Assembly: GCF_036345255.1 (NCBI RefSeq) | Contig: NZ_CP107783.1 | Span: 3,459,501 to 3,523,500, forward strand | Direction: 5' to 3' | DNA length: 64,000 bases | Origin: Streptomyces sp. NBC_00569 | GTDB taxonomy: Bacteria > Actinomycetota > Actinomycetes > Streptomycetales > Streptomycetaceae | Part shown: positions 1-9,689 of the stretch, in pieces | Position numbering within the stretch: position 1 is the first letter of the stretch | How the letters are laid out: every line of letters begins with the position of its first letter | Notes under the pieces: model-generated | Told to the model about the DNA's origin: nothing | What the model saw: the letters and a program-made list of their open reading frames with translations, nothing else | Database searches by the model: none | Program-made: the position numbers and the translations under genes

Positions 1-216
1 CTCGCCCATGGCGTCCGTCTCGTCGAGCTTCGCCGAGAGCGCGCGGCTCACATCGGCGACCTGGTCCAGATCGGCTCCGGAATCGGAGTCGACGACGACT
101 CGCAGCACGCGCTTACGTCCGACCGATGCCACTTCGATCTCTTCGAGATCGAGGCCCTGGGAGCTCACGAGCGGTTCCAGTAGTGACCGCAGCCTCTCGC
201 TCTGGGTGGTGCTCAT
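1..216 (-). CDS. rimP: Ribosome maturation factor RimP (N-terminal part, cut by window edge)
   Basis: Only the first 72 residues are present; the gene runs off the left edge of the window. The protein starts MSTTQSERLRSLLEPLV and continues with the RimP N-terminal fold pattern GLDLEEIEVASVGRKRVLRV followed by a VDSDSG stretch, which is typical of the family. RimP helps assemble the 30S subunit in the cytoplasm and usually heads the rimP-nusA-infB operon in actinomycetes. The ATG at 216 is preceded by AGGAG at about nine bases. Further upstream on the same strand TTGACC (near 266-271) could be a -35 element, but no good -10 accompanies it. Confidence 0.9.
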   Translation of the reverse strand, partial: MSTTQSERLRSLLEPLVSSQGLDLEEIEVASVGRKRVLRVVVDSDSGADLDQVADVSRALSAKLDETDAMGE

Positions 217-399
217 CCGGGTGACTCCTCGGCCGCGTGTGCTGTTGTGGTCTCGTCGTGCGTCAGGTCAAAGGGTATCCGGTCCGGGGGGGTGTTGCCG
301 TCCACCAGGCAGGGGCCGAAGGTACGGTGATCACCGGGCCTGCCGCCCGCCGCTCCTGCTGAATCCTTCCTGCCACCCTTCCTGCCGAGGACGTCTGCC

Positions 400-900
400 G
401 TGCCGTTGACCACTGGGGCCCCCGCCGGGCCGCGTAGAAGGAGCCTGCTGGCCTCGGTGGCCGGGGCCGCGCTCCTGACGGGCTGTTCCGACGCCGAGGA
501 CCCCGCGTCGGACGGTGCCACGGGCGGCCGCAGCGCCTCCGCCACGCAGCGGATAAAGGCGCGCGCCGCCCGCGACAGCGGCGACCTGCTCGACCGTTAC
601 GAGGCCGCGCTTGCGGCCCATCCGGCCCTGGCCGCACGGCTCGGCCCGTTGCGCGACGAGGTGGCCCGGCACGCGAAGACCTTCGGTGCGCCGGCTCGCC
701 CGGCCGCGCAGGCCTCTCCCTCGCCGTCCGCGTCACCGGCCTCCGAGAAGGACACGGTGAGCGCACTGGCGAAGGCCGAGCGGGACATCGCCGACCGCCG
801 TGCGGCCGCCCTGGTCGAAGCCCCCGCCGAACTGGCGCGACTGCTGGCCTCGGTGGCCGCCGCGGGCGCCGGCCACGCGTATCTGCTGACGAAGGACTGA
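400..900 (+). CDS. Tat-type lipoprotein, helical, unknown function
   Basis: A 166-residue protein starting at GTG. Residues 12-29 hold a twin-arginine signal (RRRSLLASVAG), a short hydrophobic stretch and a lipobox ending LLTGC, so it is predicted to be exported by Tat and lipidated at the cysteine near residue 29. The mature part is alpha-helical and rich in Ala, Arg and His, with a Pro/Ser/Ala linker (SPSPSASPASEK) in the middle. No catalytic motif was recognised. Its stop at 898-900 is followed one base later by the ATG of the DUF4439 gene, so the two are almost certainly co-translated. It may be a degenerate helical-bundle relative of its partner, but this is speculation. Confidence 0.75.
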   Translation: MPLTTGAPAGPRRRSLLASVAGAALLTGCSDAEDPASDGATGGRSASATQRIKARAARDSGDLLDRYEAALAAHPALAARLGPLRDEVARHAKTFGAPARPAAQASPSPSASPASEKDTVSALAKAERDIADRRAAALVEAPAELARLLASVAAAGAGHAYLLTKD

Positions 901-901
901 C

Positions 902-1384
902 ATGGCCGACATGCGCGACAAGGACGACAGCGACAAGCGGCTCCTCACCGCGGTCCAGGCCGCACTGGCCGCCGAGCATGCCGCGGTGTACGGCTATGGC
1001 GTCGTCGGCGGCCGGATAAGCGAGGCCCGCAAGCCCGAGGCGCGCACCGCCTACGACTCCCACCGGGCGCGCCGCGACGACCTGCGGCGGACGGTCCGCG
1101 ACCTCGGCGGCGACCCCGAGCCGTCCGCGGGCGCCTACGCGCTGCCCTTCCCCGTACCGGACTCGGCGGCGGCCGCGCGGCTCGCGGCGGACATCGAGGA
1201 CCGTGTCGCCGGGGTCTACTCGGACCTGGTGCGGGCCTCCGAGGGCGCACGGCGCAGGGGGGCGGCGGACGCGCTGCGGGAGGCGGCGGTGCGGGCGGTG
1301 CGCTGGCGGGGCGGCAGCGTAGCCTTCCCTGGTCTCGCCGAGCGGTCCGTGGCGCCCGAAGCGTCCGCGACACCGCAGGCGTAG
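902..1384 (+). CDS. DUF4439 ferritin-like domain protein
   Basis: A 160-residue soluble protein. The N-terminal helix LLTAVQAALAAEHAAVYGYG and the following AYDSHRARRDDLRRTV helix match the DUF4439 pattern, in which Glu and His residues sit where ferritin-like proteins bind metal. Two further helices follow (AARLAADIEDRVAGVYSDLV and AADALREAAVRAVRW), completing a four-helix bundle of normal length for the family. The function of DUF4439 is unknown; metal binding is inferred from fold only. It starts one base after the upstream lipoprotein gene, which suggests a cytoplasmic/surface pair expressed together. Confidence 0.75.
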   Translation: MADMRDKDDSDKRLLTAVQAALAAEHAAVYGYGVVGGRISEARKPEARTAYDSHRARRDDLRRTVRDLGGDPEPSAGAYALPFPVPDSAAAARLAADIEDRVAGVYSDLVRASEGARRRGAADALREAAVRAVRWRGGSVAFPGLAERSVAPEASATPQA

Positions 1385-1449
1385 CCGGCAGGGTCACACG
1401 TACGGTCCGCGGTCACGGGGACGGTCACGGGGAAGGGAGTTACTCACGC

Positions 1450-2343
1450 ATGTCTTTCGAACCGCCGAAGCGGCTGGTCAACGCGCTCGGCGAGGTGCGG
1501 GACGAGGGGGCGTCGGCGTGGCTGGCGAGGCTGCCGGAGATTCTTCAGGAGGCCGTGGAACGGCTTGAGTTGACGGTCGAGCGGGTGCATGTGCCGGGCG
1601 GGCGCAGCAGCCTCGTCGTCCTGGTGCGGCGGGCCGACGGGTCGCCCGCCGTCCTCAAGCTGGCGCCGGAACGCTACCGCCCGGAGGCCGAGCACGCGGC
1701 TCTCACCCACTGGAACGGCTTCGGGGCGGTGCAGCTCCTCGGCGACGGGGGCGACCTGCTCCTGGAGCGGCTGCACCCCGAGGTGTCGGTGCGCTCGCTG
1801 CCCGAGGCGAAGGCGCTGTTGGAGGCGGCCGGCACCCTGCGCAGGCTGTGGGTGGACCCGCCGCCCTGGCGGTCCTGCGAGACGGTCGCCGACCGGACGG
1901 GCCGTCAGGCCGGGGCGATGCGGGCCACCGCCGCCGCGGAGCCGGATGTCGTGCCCCTGGTCGACGCGGCGCTCACGGCGCGGGACGAGCTGCTCGTGGC
2001 CCCGCCGGAGGTGCGGCTGCTGCACGGGACGTTCCGGCAGAGCAAGGTGCTGGCCGGGGAGCGGACGCCGTGGCTCGCGGTCGGGCCCGACCCGGTCGTC
2101 GGCGAGTGCGCCTTCGATCTCGCGCGGCTCGTCAGGGACCGGGTGGAGGATCTGATCGCGTCGCCGTCCGGTGCGGCGACGACGCGGCGGCGCGTGAAGC
2201 GGCTCGCGGAGTCCCTCGAGGTGGACCAGGAGCGGCTGCGCGGCTGGACGCTTTTCCGTGCGGTGGAGTCCGGTGTCCGGGCCCTGCGCGTGGGTCGTGG
2301 GCGGGACGCGGAGTTGTTGCTGGAGTTCGCGAGCTGGCTCTGA
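1450..2343 (+). CDS. Aminoglycoside phosphotransferase-fold protein, probable pseudokinase
   Basis: A 297-residue protein with the layout of the APH(6)/streptomycin 6-kinase family: an N-lobe with a VLKLAPE segment (ATP-binding lysine), and a C-lobe segment LLHGT...VLAGERTPWLAVGPDPVVGE near residues 191-220. In active relatives this region reads HGDxxxxN followed by an Asp in I/VDPxxxxGE. Here the catalytic Asp is Thr (HGT), the metal-binding Asn is Lys (QSKVL) and the second metal-binding Asp is Gly (AVGPDP). Three key residues are therefore lost while the surroundings are preserved, which points to a kinase-fold protein without phosphotransferase activity. It is convergent with proS across a shared terminator. 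It should not be taken as a resistance gene. Confidence 0.7.
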   Translation: MSFEPPKRLVNALGEVRDEGASAWLARLPEILQEAVERLELTVERVHVPGGRSSLVVLVRRADGSPAVLKLAPERYRPEAEHAALTHWNGFGAVQLLGDGGDLLLERLHPEVSVRSLPEAKALLEAAGTLRRLWVDPPPWRSCETVADRTGRQAGAMRATAAAEPDVVPLVDAALTARDELLVAPPEVRLLHGTFRQSKVLAGERTPWLAVGPDPVVGECAFDLARLVRDRVEDLIASPSGAATTRRRVKRLAESLEVDQERLRGWTLFRAVESGVRALRVGRGRDAELLLEFASWL

Positions 2344-2386
2344 CGGTTCTCGCGTGCGGGCCGGACGGGCACGTCGCGGAACATGA

Positions 2387-2419
2387 CTGAGGGCCGGGAC
2401 ATCGCGTCCCGGCCCTCAG
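2387..2419. terminator. Bidirectional terminator between the APH-like gene and proS
   Basis: A perfect 14-bp stem, CTGAGGGCCGGGAC / GTCCCGGCCCTCAG, with a 5-nt loop sits between the two convergent gene ends (2343 and 2430). It can serve both strands. Confidence 0.85.
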
Positions 2420-2429
2420 TGCTCTCGTA

Positions 2430-4124
2430 TCAGGCGGTGAGGCGCGCGATGGCCTCCTCGACCGTCACTTCCTCGCGCTCGCCGGTCTTGCGGTCCTTCA
2501 GTTCCACGATGCCCTCGGCCGAGCGGCGGCCGGCGACGAGGATCTGCGGGACACCGATCAGTTCGGCGTCGGTGAACTTCACGCCCGGCGAGACACCGGC
2601 GCGGTCGTCGACCAGGACGCGGACTCCGGCGGCGCCCAGCTTCTGGGAGACGTCGAGCGCCAGCTCCGTCTGGAGGGCCTTGCCGGCGGCGACCACGTGG
2701 ACGTCGGCCGGGGCGATCTCCTTGGGCCAGCACAGGCCCTTGTCGTCCGCGGTCTGCTCGGCGAGGGCGGCCACGGCGCGGGAGACGCCGATGCCGTACG
2801 AGCCCATGGTCACGCGGACCGGCTTGCCCTGGTTGCCGAGGACGTCGAGCTGGAAGGCGTCGGCGTACTTGCGGCCGAGCTGGAAGATGTGGCCGATCTC
2901 GATGGCGCGGTCCAGACGCAGGCCGGTGCCGCACTTGGGGCAGGGGTCGCCCGCCTCGACCACGACGACGTCGAGGTAGTCGTCGACCTCGAAGTCTCGG
3001 CCCGCGACGACGTTCTTCGCGTGCTTGCCGGGCTTGTTGGCGCCGGTGATCCAGGCCGTGCCGGCGGCGATGCGCGGGTCGGCGATGTAGCGGACCTTCT
3101 CCAGGCCCTGCGGGCCCACGTAGCCGCGTACGAGGTCGTCGCGGCCCTCGAAGTCCTCGGCCGTGACGAGCTCGACGACGGCCGGGGAGAGGTGCTCGCC
3201 GAGCTTGCCGAGGTCCACCTCGCGGTCGCCGGGCACGCCCACGGCGACGATCTCGCCGTCGACCTTGACCAGGAGGTTCTTCAGGGTCTCCGAGGCCTGG
3301 ACGCCGAGGTGGGCGGCGAGGGTCTCGATGGTCGGGGTGTCGGGGGTGTCGAGCTCCTCGACGGCCGGGTGCTCGGCGCTCGCGGGGACCGGCGCGGCGA
3401 AGGTGACGGCCTCGGTGTTGGCGGCGTAGTCGCAGGCCGGGCAGTCGACGAAGGTGTCCTCGCCGGCCGGGGCCGGGGCGAGGAACTCCTCGGAGGCCGA
3501 GCCGCCCATCGCGCCGGAGACGGCGGAGACGATGCGGTGGTCGAGGCCGAGGCGCTCGAAGATCTTGATGTACGCATCGCGGTGCAGGGCGTACGACTCG
3601 GCCAGGCCCTCGTCGGTGGTGTCGAAGGAGTACGAGTCCTTCATGAGGAACTCGCGGCCGCGCAGGATGCCGGCGCGCGGGCGGGCCTCGTCGCGGTACT
3701 TGGCCTGGATCTGGTAGAGGATCACGGGCAGGTCCTTGTAGGACGAGCACTGGTCCTTGACCAGCTGCGTGAAGATCTCCTCGTGGGTCGGGCCGAGGAG
3801 GTACTCCGCGCCCTTGCGGTCCTTGAGGCGGAACAGCTCGGGGCCGTACTCCTCCCAGCGTCCCGTCGCCTCGTAGGGCTCCTTGGGCAGCAGGGCGGGG
3901 AGCAGGACCTCCTGGCCGCCCATGTCGTCCATCTCCTCGCGGACCACGCGGGCGACGTTCTCGAGGACCTTCTTGCCCAGCGGCAGCCAGGACCAGATGC
4001 CGGCGGCCGTGCGGCGCACGTACCCGGCACGGACGAGCAGCTTGTGGTTGAGCGTCTCGGCGTCGGCCGGGTCGTCACGCAGTGTCTTGACCATCAACCG
4101 GGACATGCGCTGGACCTGGGCCAT
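2430..4124 (-). CDS. proS: Prolyl-tRNA synthetase
   Basis: A 564-residue class II synthetase of the bacterial type that charges tRNA-Pro. The N-terminus ([20 protein letters not shown]) is followed by motif 1 around [16 protein letters not shown], motif 2 around [19 protein letters not shown], and an inserted YbaK-like editing domain at about residues 230-390 that removes mischarged alanine. Motif 3 and the anticodon-binding domain follow ([12 protein letters not shown] and the C-terminal [15 protein letters not shown] region). Length and domain order are normal. The ATG is preceded by CAGGAG at seven bases. A strong hairpin just downstream ends the transcript. Confidence 0.97.
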   Translation of the reverse strand: MAQVQRMSRLMVKTLRDDPADAETLNHKLLVRAGYVRRTAAGIWSWLPLGKKVLENVARVVREEMDDMGGQEVLLPALLPKEPYEATGRWEEYGPELFRLKDRKGAEYLLGPTHEEIFTQLVKDQCSSYKDLPVILYQIQAKYRDEARPRAGILRGREFLMKDSYSFDTTDEGLAESYALHRDAYIKIFERLGLDHRIVSAVSGAMGGSASEEFLAPAPAGEDTFVDCPACDYAANTEAVTFAAPVPASAEHPAVEELDTPDTPTIETLAAHLGVQASETLKNLLVKVDGEIVAVGVPGDREVDLGKLGEHLSPAVVELVTAEDFEGRDDLVRGYVGPQGLEKVRYIADPRIAAGTAWITGANKPGKHAKNVVAGRDFEVDDYLDVVVVEAGDPCPKCGTGLRLDRAIEIGHIFQLGRKYADAFQLDVLGNQGKPVRVTMGSYGIGVSRAVAALAEQTADDKGLCWPKEIAPADVHVVAAGKALQTELALDVSQKLGAAGVRVLVDDRAGVSPGVKFTDAELIGVPQILVAGRRSAEGIVELKDRKTGEREEVTVEEAIARLTA

Positions 4125-4203
4125 GATTTTGACTCCTGCTGCGAAAGGTAGGGATGTGCAGGAGGTTAGCCGGGTCCGTCCCGCGCCCGGAAATCGGCTG
4201 CCT

Positions 4204-4746
4204 TCAGCGACGCAGCGGGAGCGGTGCGCCCATGACCGCGTAGGGCCGGGGAGCGCTGGGGAAGAGGACCTGCCGGGCGAGGTCCTCGTAGCCGAGCGAG
4301 TGGTACAGGCCGCGGGCCGGGCTGTCGAAGTCGATGGCCGAGAGGATCGACCTGGGCTCGTCGGCGCTGTCCGTGATGGTCGTGATGAGGGACCGGCCGA
4401 TCCCGCGGTTCTGGTAGCGGGGGTGGACGTGCAGCTCGGTGATCACGAAGGAGTCGTCGAGCCATCCGTCCAGTGAGCGCGAGCGCAGATAGGGCTCCAC
4501 CACGGTGGACCACCAGTGGGCGCGGTCGTTCGGCATGCCGTAGACGAAGCCGACGAGTCGGCCGCCCCCGGTGTGGGCGCCGAGGGCGCGCGCTCCGGGG
4601 TACACGAGGTGCCGCAGCACGATCTGGCGGCGCACGGCGATCTCGTCGTCGCTCAGGCCGAAGGCGTACGCCTGCACGGCCAGTGCCTCGTCGACGTGTG
4701 CCGCGAGGTCGAGAGGCCCGATGGTGACGACGTCGTCCTGGGTCAT
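4204..4746 (-). CDS. GNAT family N-acetyltransferase
   Basis: A 180-residue acyltransferase. The core acetyl-CoA-binding pattern is visible as [20 protein letters not shown] (the Q/RxxGxG/A loop), followed by a C-terminal [10 protein letters not shown] beta-alpha unit. The acceptor cannot be predicted. An earlier in-frame start at 4860 would run into the preceding ABC gene, so the ATG at 4746 (MTQDDVV) was chosen. It lies 40 bp downstream of the peptide-ABC operon on the same strand and could be its last cistron. Confidence 0.8.
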   Translation of the reverse strand: MTQDDVVTIGPLDLAAHVDEALAVQAYAFGLSDDEIAVRRQIVLRHLVYPGARALGAHTGGGRLVGFVYGMPNDRAHWWSTVVEPYLRSRSLDGWLDDSFVITELHVHPRYQNRGIGRSLITTITDSADEPRSILSAIDFDSPARGLYHSLGYEDLARQVLFPSAPRPYAVMGAPLPLRR

Positions 4747-4786
4747 GACGGGGAGACTACAGGGCCGTCCGACGGCCCTCGCCTGA

Positions 4787-5547
<761 letters not shown>

Positions 5548-5551
<4 letters not shown>

Positions 5552-6348
5552 CGGGGCTCTCCCAGGTCGAGGGCGGATTCGAGCTTCCGCGCGCTGTCGA
5601 CGAGCGCCTTCGTGTACGCCTGCCGGGGCGCGCGCACCAGGTCGCGTACCGTCCCGTCCTCGACGGCGCGCCCGTCCTTCATCACGAGGACGCGGTCGGT
5701 GACCCGCGAGACGACGGCCAGGTCGTGGCTGACGAAGAGGACGGCCATGTCGCGCTCGCCGACGAGGGTGTCGAGCAGGACGAGCATCTCGGACTGCACG
5801 GTGACGTCGAGCGCGGTGGTCGGCTCGTCGGCGATGAGCAGGCCGGGGTCGCAGGCGAGCGCCATGGCGAGGGCCACGCGCTGGCGCTGGCCGCCGGAGA
5901 TCTCGTGCGGGAACGCGCGGGCGATGCGCCCGGGTTCGGGCAGCCTGACCTGGTCGAGGGCTTCGGCGACGGCCTTGCGCAGCGCGTCGCCCTTGAGGCC
6001 GCGGCGGCGGCGCAGCGGTTCGGCGAGCTGCCTGCCCACGCGCATGAGCGGGTCGAGCGCGGTGAGCGGTTCCTGGAAGACGATCGCGGCGGCGCGGCCG
6101 CGTACGTCGACGAGCCGCTTCTCGCCGGCGCCGACGATCTGGGTGCCGTCGAGTTCGACGCTGCCCGTGGCGGTCATCCCGTCGGGGAGCAGGCCGAGCA
6201 CGGCGAGGGTGGTGAGTGACTTGCCGGACCCGGACTCGCCGATGAGGCCGAGCCGTTCGCCCCGGTCCACGGAGAAGCTGAGGCCGGAGACGAGGTCGCG
6301 GCCGTCGCCGGTGCGGATGGTGAGGTCGCGTACGTCGAGCAGGCTCAT
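5548..6348 (-). CDS. Peptide/nickel-type ABC transporter ATPase (OppD/DppD-like)
   Basis: A 266-residue subunit with Walker [11 protein letters not shown], signature [15 protein letters not shown], Walker [13 protein letters not shown] and switch [10 protein letters not shown]. It pairs with the neighbouring OppF-like ATPase. The start at 6348 ([11 protein letters not shown]) was chosen because it overlaps the stop of the upstream permease by four bases (ATGA type), the pattern seen throughout this operon; a longer form would overlap the permease substantially. Confidence 0.9.
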
Positions 6349-7163
6349 GCCGCTGTCCTCCTGCGCCGGGCCGGGTCGAAGGTGTCGCGCAGGCCGTCGG
6401 CGACGAGGTTGACGCCGATGACGAGCAGGACGAGGAGGATGCCGGGCGCGAGGGCGCCCGCCGGCGCGGTCGTGAACGTGGCCTGGGCCTCCTGGAGCAT
6501 GCGTCCCCACGAGGCGTTGGGCGGCGGGGCGCCGAGGCCGAGGTAGGACAGGCTCGCCTCGGCGAGGACGGCGAGTCCGAACTGGAGCGCCAGATTGACC
6601 GAGAGCGTCGGCCAGATGTTGGGCAGCACGTGCTCCCCGACGATCCGCGGCCAGGACGTGCCGGAGGTGCGTGAGGCGGTGATGTAGTCCTGCGCGAGGA
6701 CGCGTTTGGCCAGGATCCGGGTCAGGCGCGCGACGATCGCGCTCTGGGCGAGGCCGATCGCGATGATCGCCGAGGTGAGGGTCGCCGAGCGGGCGGAGAC
6801 GATCAGCATGGCGAGCAGCAGCGTCGGGAACGCGATGAGGATGTCGAGCAGAGCCGAGACGGTGTCGTCGAACCAGCCCTGCGCGAACGCCGCCAGGAGG
6901 CCGAGCGTGATGCCGACGACGGCCGCGATCAGGACGGACCCGAGCCCGGCCGCGATCGCGATCCGGGACCCGGTCATGAGCTGCGTCAGCAGGTCGCGGC
7001 CGAGCTTGTCGGTGCCGATCAGGTGTCCGTCACCCGGCCCGGCGAGGCGTCCGCCGGAGGTGTCCGAGGGGTCGTACGGCAGCCAGAAGAGGGAGACGAG
7101 TGCGATGAGGGCGATGAGTCCGGCGAGGACGCACCCCGTCCACAGGGTCGCGGAACGCTTCAT
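6345..7163 (-). CDS. Peptide ABC transporter permease (OppC/DppC-like)
   Basis: A 272-residue integral membrane protein with an N-terminal transmembrane helix (TLWTGCVLAGLIALIALVSL), then the DPS...LIGTDKLGRDLLTQLMTGSRI segment that precedes the permease core in OppC proteins, and several more helices. The EAA-type cytoplasmic loop is visible around ASRTSGTSWPRIVGEHVLPN. It forms the channel together with the OppB-like subunit. Four-base overlaps on both sides show tight translational coupling. Confidence 0.9.
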   Translation of the reverse strand: MKRSATLWTGCVLAGLIALIALVSLFWLPYDPSDTSGGRLAGPGDGHLIGTDKLGRDLLTQLMTGSRIAIAAGLGSVLIAAVVGITLGLLAAFAQGWFDDTVSALLDILIAFPTLLLAMLIVSARSATLTSAIIAIGLAQSAIVARLTRILAKRVLAQDYITASRTSGTSWPRIVGEHVLPNIWPTLSVNLALQFGLAVLAEASLSYLGLGAPPPNASWGRMLQEAQATFTTAPAGALAPGILLVLLVIGVNLVADGLRDTFDPARRRRTAA

Positions 7164-8125
7164 CGGGCGCCTCCGGAGAGCCGGTTGCGCAGCCGTGGGT
7201 CGATGATCCGCTGCACGAGGTCGGCGGCGAAGCCGATGAGCAGCACGGCGAGGGTGGAGACGAACAGGACGCCCTGGATGACGGGGTAGTCGTGCTGGGC
7301 GATGCCGGTGGCGAGCAGGGAGCCGAGCCCCGGCAGCGCGAACACGGACTCGACGACGACCGCGCCGAGCAGGGTCGACGCCAGTTCGATGCCGAGGATC
7401 GAGATGACCGGCACGGAGGCGTTGCGCAGTCCGTGGCGCCACATGGCCTGCCCGAAGGACGAGCCGAGGGCGCGCGAGGTGCGCAGGAAGTCGCTGTCGA
7501 GGACGTCGAGCGTCGCCGATCTGACGTAGCGGATCAGGGACGCCGACATGACCAGGGCGATGGTCACGACGGGCAGCACGAGTGAGCGGATCGCCTGTGC
7601 GGGGTCGGACCAGCCGTCCTGCGGGAAGCCGCCGGACGGCAGCCAGCCCGCGTTCAGCGCGAACACGACGATGAGGACCATGCCGAGCCAGAACACCGGT
7701 ACGGCGATGCCCAGTTGGGACACCCCGCTGAGCAGGGCGCCGTACCAGGTCCGGCGCTTGTACGCGGCGACGAAGCCGGCCGGGACCGCGATCAGCACGG
7801 CGAGCACGAACGCGGACAGGGTCAGCGGCAGGGTCACGCTCAGGCGCTGGACGACCTCGGGTCCGACGGGCAGCGAGCTGACGAAGGACGTGCCGAGGTC
7901 GCCGGTCGCGAGCTGCCCGGTCCAGTGGGTGAACTGCTCGAGGAGCGGTCGGTCGGATCCGATGGAGTGCCGTGCCGCCGCGATCTGCTCCGGCGAGGCG
8001 CCCACGGAGGTGAGGGCGTTCGCCGGGTCGCCGGGCAGCATCCTCAGGAGCACGAACAGGACGATGCTCGCGAGGACCAGGGAGACGACGAGGAAGGCGA
8101 GGCGGCGCAGGAGATAGCCGGTCAT
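7160..8125 (-). CDS. Peptide ABC transporter permease (OppB/DppB-like)
   Basis: A 321-residue membrane protein beginning MTGYLLRRLAFLVVSLVLAS, the first helix of OppB-type subunits, followed by the typical RMLPGDPANAL motif. The EAA loop is around SDFLRTSRALGSSFGQAMWRH. About six transmembrane helices can be read. The ATG at 8125 overlaps the stop codon of the binding-protein gene. Confidence 0.9.
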   Translation of the reverse strand: MTGYLLRRLAFLVVSLVLASIVLFVLLRMLPGDPANALTSVGASPEQIAAARHSIGSDRPLLEQFTHWTGQLATGDLGTSFVSSLPVGPEVVQRLSVTLPLTLSAFVLAVLIAVPAGFVAAYKRRTWYGALLSGVSQLGIAVPVFWLGMVLIVVFALNAGWLPSGGFPQDGWSDPAQAIRSLVLPVVTIALVMSASLIRYVRSATLDVLDSDFLRTSRALGSSFGQAMWRHGLRNASVPVISILGIELASTLLGAVVVESVFALPGLGSLLATGIAQHDYPVIQGVLFVSTLAVLLIGFAADLVQRIIDPRLRNRLSGGAR

Positions 8126-9645
8126 CAGCCCTTCTTTATGTCGTACGCGAAGAACTGAGAGTTCAGGCCGTTGAGCGGGTAGCCGGACAGCTTGCTGTTG
8201 GCGACGACGATCTGCGGGTACAGGTACAGCCAGTCGCTGGCGGCGTCCTCGGCGGTCTTGCGGTTGACCTTCTTGAGGATGTCGGTCTGCTGCTGCGTCG
8301 ACGACGCCTTCTCGGCGTCCTCGACCCACTTGACGACCTGCTTGTTGTCGTAGCCCCAGTAGAAGTCGGGGTTGCCGTACCAGACGACGTCACGGTCGTT
8401 CACGTGCTCCTGGAGCGTGGCCGAGAAGTCGTGGTTCTTGTAGACCTTCGTGTACCACTCGTCGGGCGTGATCGTGTTGATCTTGACGGTGATGCCGACC
8501 TTGGCGAGCTGCGACTTGATGAAGGTGGCGGCCGTCGGGTGCGGGTCGTAGTTCGGGGTGTCCAGCGTGAAGCTGAAGCCCTTCGCGTAACCGGCCTCCT
8601 TGAGCAGCTTCCTGGCCTCGGCCGGGTCGTACGCGTTGACCTTGGTCAGGTCCTCGTACCAGGGGTCGGTGGGCGGCACCATCGACCCGATCTCCTTGCC
8701 GTATCCGCCCCACACGGACTCGAGGAGCTTCTTGTCGTCGATCGCGGACGAGACGGCCTTGCGGACCTTGACGTCCGTGAAGGGCTTGGCCTTGTCGTTG
8801 AAGGCGAGCAGGAGCTTGGTCGTCGAGTTGCCGTCGTTGACCTTGTAGCTCTGGTTGGACTTGAACTGGTCGAGGGCGTCGGGCGACTGCTCGCTGGTGA
8901 CGACGTCCACGGCGTTCGTCAGCAGCGCGTTGTTCAGCGCGGTCGCGTCCTTGTAGTAGTGGAAGACGACCTGCTTGTTCGTGGCGGCGGTGCCCCAGTA
9001 GCCGGGGAAGCGGTCGAGGCCGAGCGCGGAGCCGCGCGTCCACTTGCCCAGCTTGTACGGGCCCGTGCCGTCCTCGGTCGTCTTCAGGTTCTTCGCCTGG
9101 TCGTTGATGATCCAGACGTAGGAGAGGTTGTAGACGAAGGAGATCGACTTCTGCTTCAGCGTGACCTTCACGGTCTTCGCATCGGGGGTGTCGACCGCCT
9201 TGATGACCTCGAGGTTGGTCTTGCGCGCGGACTGCGAGTCCGGCGCGATCACCTTCTCCAGGCTGTACTTGACGTCCTTGCTGGTCAGCGCCTTGCCGCT
9301 GTGGAACTTCACGCCGTCGCGCAGGGTGAAGGTGTAGGTGAGACCGTCGCCGGAGACCTTGTAGTCCTTGGCGAGGAGGTTGTCGACCTTGCCGTCGTCG
9401 GTGAGCTTGAACAGGCCCTCGTAGACATTGCCGTTGAGCGCCTCGGTGACGCCCTGGCCGCCGCCTGCGGTGTTGTCCAGGTTCTGCGGCTCGTACAGGG
9501 AACCGATGTTGACCGTGGCGTTCTTGTCGTACGAGCCACTGCCGCCGTTGCTGTTGTTGTCGCCGGAGCCGCCGCACGCGGCGAGGGTCACGGCGAGGGC
9601 GACGGTGAGGACACCGGCGGACAGGGGCTTCTTGGGGAGGTTCAT
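8125..9645 (-). CDS. Peptide ABC transporter substrate-binding lipoprotein
   Basis: A 506-residue family 5 extracellular solute-binding protein. The N-terminus has a lipoprotein signal with the lipobox LAACGG near residue 22 and a Ser/Asn/Gly linker. The body contains the family 5 pattern YTFTLRDGVKFHSGKALTSKDV and later FNDKAKPFTDVKVRKAVSSA, which define the ligand-binding fold of Opp/Dpp proteins. It captures the ligand at the outer membrane face and hands it to the two permeases. It follows the DUF1684 gene by 45 bp and leads the four transporter genes. Confidence 0.92.
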   Translation of the reverse strand: MNLPKKPLSAGVLTVALAVTLAACGGSGDNNSNGGSGSYDKNATVNIGSLYEPQNLDNTAGGGQGVTEALNGNVYEGLFKLTDDGKVDNLLAKDYKVSGDGLTYTFTLRDGVKFHSGKALTSKDVKYSLEKVIAPDSQSARKTNLEVIKAVDTPDAKTVKVTLKQKSISFVYNLSYVWIINDQAKNLKTTEDGTGPYKLGKWTRGSALGLDRFPGYWGTAATNKQVVFHYYKDATALNNALLTNAVDVVTSEQSPDALDQFKSNQSYKVNDGNSTTKLLLAFNDKAKPFTDVKVRKAVSSAIDDKKLLESVWGGYGKEIGSMVPPTDPWYEDLTKVNAYDPAEARKLLKEAGYAKGFSFTLDTPNYDPHPTAATFIKSQLAKVGITVKINTITPDEWYTKVYKNHDFSATLQEHVNDRDVVWYGNPDFYWGYDNKQVVKWVEDAEKASSTQQQTDILKKVNRKTAEDAASDWLYLYPQIVVANSKLSGYPLNGLNSQFFAYDIKKG

Positions 9646-9689
9646 GGTGGCTGCCTTCGTGCGGAGCGCGGGGAGGGGGAGCGCGGGGA

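Noticed and set aside
1450..2343. Aminoglycoside resistance gene
   Set aside because: Catalytic and metal-binding residues are replaced, so resistance is unlikely.
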